Below are positions 1 to 5,234 of a stretch of 6,298 nt of DNA, piece after piece (the stretch's first letter is position 1; every line of letters begins with the position of its first letter). Where the stretch lies: positions 1-6,298 of the forward strand of contig CALEGA010000055.1 in the NCBI GenBank assembly GCA_937876715.1, in the 5' to 3' direction. The notes beneath the pieces are model-generated. The model made no database searches. It was not told the DNA's origin and saw only the letters and a list, made by a program, of their open reading frames with translations. The stretch comes from an uncultured Candidatus Saccharibacteria bacterium. GTDB lineage: Bacteria; Patescibacteriota; Saccharimonadia; Saccharimonadales; Saccharimonadaceae. The position numbers were made by a program, and so were the translations under genes.

Positions 1-1
1 C

Positions 2-127
2 TTCGAGCAGGTTGACGAGTATACCTACAGCAATGCACAGCTGAATGTCAAGCCTGTGGCTGAGGTCAACGGCGCTAAGTACTACTCCCTGGAAGAGGCT
101 CTGGCCGCTGCCCAGAAGGCTCGTCTG
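2..127 (+). CDS. Fragment of surface-protein-like repeat, probably foreign sequence joined to the contig end
   Basis: An open plus-strand frame enters from the left edge. It includes the peptide VAEVNGAKYYSLEEALAAAQ, which resembles the short V.Y.SLEEAL.AA repeats of secreted surface proteins from gut Firmicutes and relatives. That resemblance is from memory and is not a search result. Codon use here (repeated CTG, GCC, TCC, CAG) differs from the rest of the window, where TTG, CTT and TTA are common leucine codons. The frame stays open to a stop at base 247, but beyond about base 130 it only mirrors the glycine-rich obg coding strand (GGC read as GCC/alanine), so I end the supported part near 127. 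Neither a start nor a natural end is present. It could instead be an antisense shadow of a very divergent obg continuation; I consider that less likely. Confidence 0.4.
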
Positions 128-130
128 GAT

Positions 131-499
131 GCCGAAGCCGCCGTCGCCGCCGCGAGCGATGACCGCGTCCGCTTGGTCGTGCGTGAGGTCGGCGATAACT
201 TTGCCGTCTTTTTTAACGACGGTGCCGATAGGAACTTCGACGATTAAATCTTTGCCAGAGCGACCGGCAGAACGGGTGCCGGCGCCGTTTTTGCCATCTT
301 CTGCCTTGAGCTCGGGCGTGAAGCGGAAGTTGAGAAGCGTATTAGTGTCTTTGTCGGCGCGAAAAATAATAGAGCCACCCTTGCCACCGTCGCCACCATC
401 GGGACCGCCCTTAGGGATGTAGATTTCGTGACGGAAAGAAACGGCGCCATCGCCGCCCTTACCAGCCTTTAATTTTACTTTCGCGGTATCAACAAACAT
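131..499 (-). CDS. obg: GTPase Obg (CgtA), N-terminal part only
   Basis: Obg is a GTPase that acts in late assembly of the large ribosomal subunit and links growth to nucleotide levels. The visible 123 residues are its glycine-rich Obg fold: start MFVDTAKVKLKAGKGGDG, then VSFR (20-23), the IPKGGPDGGDGGKGG block (28-42), NTLLNFRF (53-60), a GTRSAGRSGKDL segment (74-85), VEVPIGTVV (87-95) and ARGGDGGFG (115-123). The ATG at 499 is set by the family N-terminus and lies 9 nt after a consensus -10 box. The full protein is normally over 400 residues with a G domain after about residue 160; none of that is present. After GGDGGFG the family expects N followed by a basic/aromatic stretch. Here the frame stays open to base 2 but reads unlike Obg (IQTSLLGSGQSL...), so homology ends at 131. 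I read this as an assembly join, not a natural truncation. Confidence 0.9.
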
Positions 500-508
500 A
501 ATACCTTT

Positions 509-537
509 ATTATACCATTTTTAGCGTTAAAACTCAA
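509..537 (-). promoter_or_regulatory. Sigma70-type promoter of obg, extended -10
   Basis: On the minus strand TTGAGT (537-532) is followed by a 17-bp spacer and a perfect TATAAT (514-509). TGG immediately precedes it (517-515), which makes an extended -10. The box ends 9 nt before the obg ATG at 499, so transcription should start at or within a few bases of the start codon. The sequence lies entirely between the stop of the upstream CHAP gene and obg, giving obg its own promoter. AAGG (507-504) could act as a weak Shine-Dalgarno only if transcription starts unusually close to the -10. Confidence 0.75.
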
Positions 538-539
538 GC

Positions 540-1613
540 TTAGAGGCGTTCGTGAATAAAGGAGTAGCTACCCCATTCAGACGGGCCGTAAACGTGGGTA
601 GCGATTCTACCCCAACCTTGAGGACCGTTCATATCGGAGACAGTGATAGTGCCGTCGCCGTTGACGCTTTCGACAATGCCGACGTGACCATAGTAGCCAC
701 CTTCGGCGACGAAGACGGCGCCTGGTTCCGGATTGCGGTCGATGCGGTAAGAACCGTAAAGTTGGTTATCCCAGTAGCGGGCGTTACCGAGGTTAGTCGG
801 GAGCGGCGAGCCGGCGTTATAGCGCCATTGCCAAGCGTACCACGTACACCAACCGTATGGCATCGGGTTGGCGTTTGAGTAGGCGAGGCTGGTGGCGTAG
901 TAAGTCGGACGGGTGACAACGGGAGCAGGTGCGACGTATTCTGGGCGTTCAGTTTCCGGAATAACCCCGTTCGGGACGACGATTTTAGTGCCGGCGGTGA
1001 CACCGCGAGTAGCAAGGTTGTTCTTTTCGTTAATCTCGGCGGCGGAAGAGCCGTATTTGCCGGCGATAGAATCGGCGGTGTCGCCCTCTTTAATCGTATA
1101 GACGATACCGGAGACGCTCGGGAGATAGAGGGTTTGACCAGCAGAAATATCGGTGGTTTTGAGACCGTTTGACCAACGGATTTGGTCGGTAGTGAGACCG
1201 AAAGAATTGGCAATGTTTTCCATAGACTCGCCGGCGCCGACTTCATATTCAATCACGCCCTTGGCGAGGGAGGAAGTGTCAACGATGTTGGTCTTTTCGA
1301 TGCGGGAAGAGGCGGTCTGGTTAATCGAGTATTGAGTGACGGCGGAGATGTAGTCCATATTGAGGTAGTTAGAGGAACTGAGGCTGACGTTGTTGGCGAT
1401 TTCGGCGACGATGTAGAGCTCGGAAAGCTGGTCAACGGAGACGGAATAGTTGTTATCGGAAATTGCCAGCATAATCGGGACGCCGTTCTCTTCGGCGGTC
1501 TTATTTTGAGAGCCAAAATAAACTAAACCGAGGACAGCAGCGGTAGATAAGGCATAACCAACAGCCCGCAGAAACGGGTTATGGTCGTTTTTTTGAGCTT
1601 TCTTAGTTTTCAT
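540..1613 (-). CDS. Membrane-anchored cell-wall hydrolase: TM, two LysM domains, C-terminal CHAP peptidase/amidase
   Basis: This 357-residue protein probably binds and cleaves peptidoglycan outside the membrane. A basic N-terminus (KTKKAQK) precedes one hydrophobic helix (about 16-34), read as an anchor or uncleaved signal. Residues 44-118 form a segment I do not recognise. LysM 1 spans about 121-166 (YEVGAGESMENIA...) and LysM 2 about 169-215 (YTIKEGDTADSIA...); LysM binds glycan GlcNAc. A Pro/Val linker (218-236) leads to the CHAP domain (about 245-357). Its catalytic pair is Cys256 in YGWCTWYA and His310 in YGHVGIVE, with Asn329 in SDMNG as a candidate third residue. Cys256 is the only cysteine. 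CHAP enzymes are amidases or endopeptidases; which bond is cut cannot be told here. The ATG at 1613 overlaps the stop of the upstream fusion gene (ATGA), with no Shine-Dalgarno before it, so translational coupling is likely. The peptidoglycan cuts would complement those of MltG. Confidence 0.9.
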   Translation of the reverse strand: MKTKKAQKNDHNPFLRAVGYALSTAAVLGLVYFGSQNKTAEENGVPIMLAISDNNYSVSVDQLSELYIVAEIANNVSLSSSNYLNMDYISAVTQYSINQTASSRIEKTNIVDTSSLAKGVIEYEVGAGESMENIANSFGLTTDQIRWSNGLKTTDISAGQTLYLPSVSGIVYTIKEGDTADSIAGKYGSSAAEINEKNNLATRGVTAGTKIVVPNGVIPETERPEYVAPAPVVTRPTYYATSLAYSNANPMPYGWCTWYAWQWRYNAGSPLPTNLGNARYWDNQLYGSYRIDRNPEPGAVFVAEGGYYGHVGIVESVNGDGTITVSDMNGPQGWGRIATHVYGPSEWGSYSFIHERL

Positions 1614-3373
1614 AATTGAGCGTTACAGAGGGTCTGGCAGTGGTCGCGAACGTTCTGGTTATGCTCAGCCTCTGTGTTACTATAATACATCAAACCATCG
1701 TCTCCTGTCAAGAAATAACGATAAGTAGTGTCGGCGGGATTAGCGGTGGAGATGAGGACGAGGGCGCTCGGATTAGAGATAGGACCACAGGGGAGACCAA
1801 CGTTTTTGCGGGTATTGTAGCAAGAGTCAATGTCAAGGACGGCGGCGTTGTCGGTGTAGGTTTTTCGCTCGGGGTCAACTTGGTCAGCGGCGTAGGACGC
1901 GGTGACATCGGAGCCAAGTTTCCAGCCATCTTTGAGGCGATCCCAGAAGATTTGGGCGACGATTTTTTGGTCATCTTTAGAGACGGTACCCGCCTCCTTT
2001 TGGACGACGGATGCCATAATAATCCCCTCGTGGAGCGTGTAGCCCATATTGTTAAACTTTTGGCGGAGATTGTTCTTTTCGACGACAGAGTAGAGTTCGT
2101 CGAGCATACGGACAACGATGGTTTCGACGGAGTCGGTTTGATAAAATTCGTAGGTTTCACCGAAGAGATAGCCCTCGAGCGAAGCGTCGGCGGGTTTGTC
2201 GGCGAGGACGGGGTGATCGTATTTCTTAGCGAAAGCGGCGTCGATTTCTTCGGAGGTGTAACCGACGGAAAGCAGGCGTTTTTTAATGTCTTTCATAGTT
2301 TCCCCAGGAAGCGTCGTGAAGCGGAAGACGACGGCGTCATTCGTGCCGGCGATGAGCTTTGAATAGATTTTTTCGACCGGCATAGAGGGAGCGAAGTTGT
2401 ATTTGCCAGATTTAAGGTCGGAAGAGCCGCCAGTGAGCTTAGCATAGATTTTAAAGGCGAGTGAGCTGCGGATGAGACCTTTTTCTTTTAAGGCATCGGC
2501 AATGCTGGAGACATTGGCGCCGGATTCGACTTCAAATTGGACCGTGGCGCAGGGGTCGGTTTCGTCCGCTTTGAAGATGCTAGCGCATTTATCAGAGGCG
2601 ACGACGGGAGAAATAGCAGAATTATACCAGAGTGAGACGCCAAGATAGCTGAGACCGAGAATGGCGACGATGATAATGATAATGCGGATAGCGACCCACT
2701 TACGAACGGTGTTTTCTTTAGCGCTCTTAAAGCGAGGCTTGAGTTCCTTTTTGTTGGCTTTTTTGAGCGAGATTTCTGCCTTGGCGGGTTTTTTGCTTTC
2801 GTCAGCGGGCGCGTCGAGGGCGTTGGGCGCTTCGGCGGGGGGAGGAGTGGGGGTAGCTTGAGCTTGGAACGAGGGCATAGCAGCAGGAGCGACGGAAGCA
2901 GCAGAAGTGGCGGGAGCGGCCGAGGCGGCGACTTTTTTATCGGCGACACGGCGGGCGAGATTTTCAAGAAAGTCTTGCAAAATGAGCGTGGCGGCTTCAG
3001 CGTCAACGTCACCGGCTTTTTTGTCAAAGCCCTTTGCCTTTAGATTCTGTTTTGCTTGAACAGAGGTGAGAGATTCGTCTTGGAAGAAGATTTTGACGGT
3101 TTTATTATTAGGTTTAGCGGCGAGAAGCGCTTTATTGAGGCTTTTAACGAAGTTTTTGACGGATTCGCTTTGTTGCGTGAGTTGACCTTGCAAATTGCGA
3201 GGCATACCGACGACGACGATGTCGATGTCGTGCGCGCCGCAAATGCGAACAATAGTGGTGATTTCCTGCCCGTCAACCGGCACCATACCGGACGGCACGG
3301 CGATTTTAACGCTGGTGTCTGCCTTAGCTATGCCGATGCGCTTTTCCCCCACGTCTAAACCTAATAACTTCAT
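1610..3373 (-). CDS. Fusion of YqgF/RuvX pre-16S rRNA nuclease domain with MltG endolytic transglycosylase
   Basis: Residues 1-140 are a complete YqgF/RuvX RNase H-like domain: LGLDVGEKRIGIA with Asp7, VVVGMPRNLQG (53-63), QDESLT with Glu100, and DVDAEAATLIL with Asp124. The acidic residues expected for catalysis are kept. YqgF matures the 16S rRNA 5' end in the cytoplasm. Residues 145-197 are an Ala/Pro-rich linker, 198-225 a basic stretch and 227-249 a transmembrane helix. Residues 277-345 form the LysM-like subdomain of MltG, and about 350-587 its lytic transglycosylase domain, with ASVVQKEAGT (454-463, conserved Glu460), YNTR, GLPCGPISNPS and EAEHNQNV. MltG cleaves nascent glycan strands and terminates their elongation. 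Topology would put the nuclease inside and the transglycosylase outside. Firmicutes such as Bacillus carry the two genes close together (yrrK, yrrL). The start at 3373 has a strong Shine-Dalgarno. The reading frame is unbroken through the linker. Confidence 0.92.
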   Translation of the reverse strand: MKLLGLDVGEKRIGIAKADTSVKIAVPSGMVPVDGQEITTIVRICGAHDIDIVVVGMPRNLQGQLTQQSESVKNFVKSLNKALLAAKPNNKTVKIFFQDESLTSVQAKQNLKAKGFDKKAGDVDAEAATLILQDFLENLARRVADKKVAASAAPATSAASVAPAAMPSFQAQATPTPPPAEAPNALDAPADESKKPAKAEISLKKANKKELKPRFKSAKENTVRKWVAIRIIIIIVAILGLSYLGVSLWYNSAISPVVASDKCASIFKADETDPCATVQFEVESGANVSSIADALKEKGLIRSSLAFKIYAKLTGGSSDLKSGKYNFAPSMPVEKIYSKLIAGTNDAVVFRFTTLPGETMKDIKKRLLSVGYTSEEIDAAFAKKYDHPVLADKPADASLEGYLFGETYEFYQTDSVETIVVRMLDELYSVVEKNNLRQKFNNMGYTLHEGIIMASVVQKEAGTVSKDDQKIVAQIFWDRLKDGWKLGSDVTASYAADQVDPERKTYTDNAAVLDIDSCYNTRKNVGLPCGPISNPSALVLISTANPADTTYRYFLTGDDGLMYYSNTEAEHNQNVRDHCQTLCNAQL

Positions 3374-3377
3374 CTAA

Positions 3378-3384
3378 CCTCCCT
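3378..3384 (-). promoter_or_regulatory. Strong Shine-Dalgarno for the RuvX-MltG fusion
   Basis: AGGGAGG on the minus strand lies 4 nt before the ATG at 3373. It is the only near-consensus ribosome binding site seen before any gene start in this window, and it fixes the start of the fusion protein at the residue expected for a RuvX N-terminus (MKLLGLDVG). Confidence 0.85.
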
Positions 3385-3399
3385 AATTGTTATGTATAT

Positions 3400-3428
3400 A
3401 TTATATTATTCTTCGACCGTAAGCTCAA
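3400..3428 (-). promoter_or_regulatory. Sigma70-type promoter for the RuvX-MltG / LysM-CHAP pair
   Basis: TTGAGC (3428-3423) is separated by exactly 17 bp from a perfect TATAAT (3405-3400) on the minus strand. The -35 lies inside the last codons of the upstream 592-aa gene and the -10 just after its stop. Start of transcription near 3393 would give a leader of about 20 nt carrying the Shine-Dalgarno. The fusion and the CHAP gene could therefore be transcribed apart from the upstream gene, although read-through is also possible because I see no hairpin terminator between them. Confidence 0.65.
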
Positions 3429-5184
3429 TATGAATCTTGTTCGGGTCGTTCGGGACGGAGTTGACCCAGAAGTAAGATTTTTCGGTCTTGACGGAGCTGA
3501 TACCTTGGAAAGCGTCCTTAAGAACCGGCTCAATGCGACCGATTTTTTCGCCTTGGATTTTTTCGAGAACTTCGGTTTCGCTGATTTCGGGACCAACCTT
3601 GTAAGTTGTCTTGAGTTTGGCACTGTAGGTCTTATCGTCGCTCTTGGAGAAGTATTCCACGAACGGTTCACCAACGGAGTAGAGGCGCTTCCCCTCTTCG
3701 ATGGTGGCTTTTTTCTTGATGAACTCTTCGATGCGGACGCTGTCAACCGTGAGGACGGAGTAGCTAGTCTTGGTCGAGATTTGTGGCGTGACACCCTCTT
3801 TGACTTCTTCGCCGACGGCGGGAGTGACTTTCGGGTCGGTCGCTTCGACTTTGAAGCTTGCTTCGATTGGCGTGACGGTATTGGAAAGTTTGGCAAGAAG
3901 TTCGTTTTTGCCGTCGCCACCGGATTCACTCTTCATTTTATCAAGGGCGACGTCGATGTCGGATTGCTGAACGACGGTGACGATTTTTGAAGTGCCGCCA
4001 GCGATGTCTTCAGCATTGTAAACAGAGACAGCAGCGAAATCGTTTGAAGTCCAGCCGTTTTGTTGACCGGAAATGTTGTAGTCTTCGCCCGCGGCGGTAG
4101 CTTTAATCGGGACTTTAACGGATTTTAAGCAGCCCTTTGAGATTGAACTGCCGTTTTCGCAGCCCATATCATTTTCGCCATCCCAAGAAAGCGAGGCATT
4201 TTCAGTAGCTTCATATTCAAGACCTTTATAGACGAATCTTGAGCCAGCGGCAAAGCTGAATGTAAAGCTTTCCTTGCTTTGGTAGAAAGCTACGACGGCG
4301 CCGGTGGCTGGGTCGCCCATATCTTTTTTACCCGTGGCGGTGAATTTAACGACCTGTTCTTTTTCTAACTTTTCTTCGTGGGCGTAGAACGTGCTTTTTT
4401 CGACATCTTCGTCGGCGGGTTGGGTGGTGAAAATGACGTTTTCGGAGAAATTGGAGGAAGTGGTGCGGACGGAAACGGCGACGCTAACTTCCGGCGCATA
4501 AACAAATGCCCAGATGAGGAAGCCCGTGATGGCAACGAGGAGGAAAGCGCCGAGAATAACCCAGATTTTATGATTGACGATAAAGCCCTTGATGCCAGTG
4601 GCGTCGGATTTTTCCTTTTTGGCTTTCTTGTCTTTTTTATCTTTTTTCTTATCTTTAGGCTTTTCGTCGTCTTCGTCGTCATCGTCTTCATCATTGTCGT
4701 CTTCTTTTGACTCTTCTTTTTCTATGCTGTCAACGACGGCGGATTCTTTGTCCTCATCCTTTTCTTCTCCCGCTTCGTCTTCGTCTTCCGTCGTATCGTT
4801 TTTTGGTTCATCCTCATCCTCGCCGGCGTCTTCTTCCTCGGTTTCTTCTTCAGTTTTATCTTCCGCTTCGGACTTAGCGGCGGGTTTTTCTTCCGGCTTA
4901 GGCTCTTCGCCAGGCATCACAGGACGAGACTTGAGAGACTTGGCGACAGGGAGATTGGCAGTCATCGCGAGTTTTGTAAGGGCGTCGTCGGTCGTGATTA
5001 AGACAACTGCCTTTTTCTCGGACTTGGCGGTGCGAGCGATTAGTTTGACATTGACAGAGCTTAAAAGCACAGTGGGCTTTTTAGGTGGAACAAGCGCGAC
5101 TATCTTTTTATCGGACGCTTTGAGTTTAGAAAGAATGTCCGTGATATCGTCACTCGGTTCGATATAAATAGTTTCTTTGTTCAT
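3406..5184 (-). CDS. CPR-type membrane protein: N-terminal cytoplasmic domain, charged linker, TM, extracellular domain
   Basis: Function unknown. The 592-residue protein matches, from memory, a family common in Patescibacteria whose extracellular part is sometimes annotated as baseplate J-like. Residues 1-88 form a compact domain (YIEPSDDITDILSKL, KKIVALVPP, VNVKLIARTAKSEKKAVVLITTDD) that looks like an alpha/beta fold. Residues 92-194 are a low-complexity linker: Glu/Asp-rich from 107 to 174, then Lys-rich from 176 to 192. A transmembrane helix follows (about 207-229), with the lysines on the cytoplasmic side. Residues 230-592 would be outside; they include KVPIKATAAGEDYNI (357-371) and the terminal FWVNSVPNDPNKIHIEL (572-588), and two cysteines (342, 352). 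An in-frame GTG at 5202 lies upstream of the -10 box, so the ATG at 5184, giving MNKETIYIEP, is preferred. It heads the minus-strand cluster that continues into the cell-wall enzymes. Confidence 0.85.
   Translation of the reverse strand: MNKETIYIEPSDDITDILSKLKASDKKIVALVPPKKPTVLLSSVNVKLIARTAKSEKKAVVLITTDDALTKLAMTANLPVAKSLKSRPVMPGEEPKPEEKPAAKSEAEDKTEEETEEEDAGEDEDEPKNDTTEDEDEAGEEKDEDKESAVVDSIEKEESKEDDNDEDDDDEDDEKPKDKKKDKKDKKAKKEKSDATGIKGFIVNHKIWVILGAFLLVAITGFLIWAFVYAPEVSVAVSVRTTSSNFSENVIFTTQPADEDVEKSTFYAHEEKLEKEQVVKFTATGKKDMGDPATGAVVAFYQSKESFTFSFAAGSRFVYKGLEYEATENASLSWDGENDMGCENGSSISKGCLKSVKVPIKATAAGEDYNISGQQNGWTSNDFAAVSVYNAEDIAGGTSKIVTVVQQSDIDVALDKMKSESGGDGKNELLAKLSNTVTPIEASFKVEATDPKVTPAVGEEVKEGVTPQISTKTSYSVLTVDSVRIEEFIKKKATIEEGKRLYSVGEPFVEYFSKSDDKTYSAKLKTTYKVGPEISETEVLEKIQGEKIGRIEPVLKDAFQGISSVKTEKSYFWVNSVPNDPNKIHIELTVEE
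4603..4911 (-). repeat. Low-complexity tract encoding the acidic-then-lysine linker
   Basis: The tract encodes residues 92-194 of the 592-aa membrane protein. It is built from irregular GAA/GAC/GAT codons and, nearest the membrane, AAA/AAG codons (visible on the plus strand as ctt/ttc/gtc triplets and runs such as ctttttta). It is not a perfect tandem repeat; codons are mixed, so selection seems to act on charge and not on nucleotide sequence. Confidence 0.7.
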
Positions 5185-5192
5185 ATAAAATA

Positions 5193-5223
5193 AATATACC
5201 ACATTTTTTAAAGCTTGTGTTAA
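5193..5223 (-). promoter_or_regulatory. Promoter of the 592-aa membrane protein gene, extended -10
   Basis: On the minus strand, TGG (5201-5199) directly precedes TATATT (5198-5193), forming an extended -10 box. TTAACA (5223-5218) is a possible -35 at a longish 19-bp spacing. The -10 ends 8 nt before the ATG at 5184, so the transcript is predicted to be leaderless or nearly so. There is no Shine-Dalgarno in the 8-nt gap (all A/T). Confidence 0.6.
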
Positions 5224-5226
5224 AAT
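5218..5226 (+). promoter_or_regulatory. Extended -10 promoter of the histidine kinase gene
   Basis: TGT (5218-5220) directly precedes TAAAAT (5221-5226), an extended -10 box ending 8 nt before the kinase ATG at 5235. No convincing -35 is found at 16-18 bp upstream, where the sequence reads ACCACA. No Shine-Dalgarno fits between box and start, so a leaderless mRNA is predicted. The TGTTAA part is the complement of the putative -35 of the divergent gene. Confidence 0.55.
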
Positions 5227-5234
5227 AATATGTG

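Noticed and set aside
56..247. 63-aa plus-strand reading frame beginning MAEVNGAKYY
   Set aside because: The ATG-like start overlaps GTGGCTGAG and is not a true gene start; the part beyond base 130 is the antisense of the glycine-rich obg start. Only the left part is kept, as a probable foreign fragment.
500..540. Rho-independent terminator between the CHAP gene and obg
   Set aside because: The A/T-rich spacer has no GC-rich hairpin; its T/A tracts are explained by the obg promoter.
1616..2362. 248-aa plus-strand open frame antisense to mltG
   Set aside because: It mirrors the codon pattern of a well-supported gene, has no recognisable domain and no promoter or ribosome binding site.
2655..2690. 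Tandem-repeat-like run gatgataatgataatg
   Set aside because: It encodes the consecutive isoleucines of the MltG transmembrane helix (230-235) and is too short and impure to be a functional repeat.
3430..3990. 186-aa plus-strand open frame, and other long plus-strand frames within 3400-5170
   Set aside because: Shadows of the 592-aa gene. The frame at 4574-5167 is serine/phenylalanine-rich only because it is the complement of the acidic/lysine tract.
4600..4910. CRISPR-like or structured repeat in the ctt/gtc-rich tract
   Set aside because: There is no constant repeat-spacer periodicity; the triplet bias follows the codons of the charged linker.
5185..5202. GTG start at 5202 adding six residues to the membrane protein
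   Set aside because: It lies upstream of the extended -10 box that precedes ATG 5184, and the added residues (VYLFY) are unlike the charged start seen in this family.
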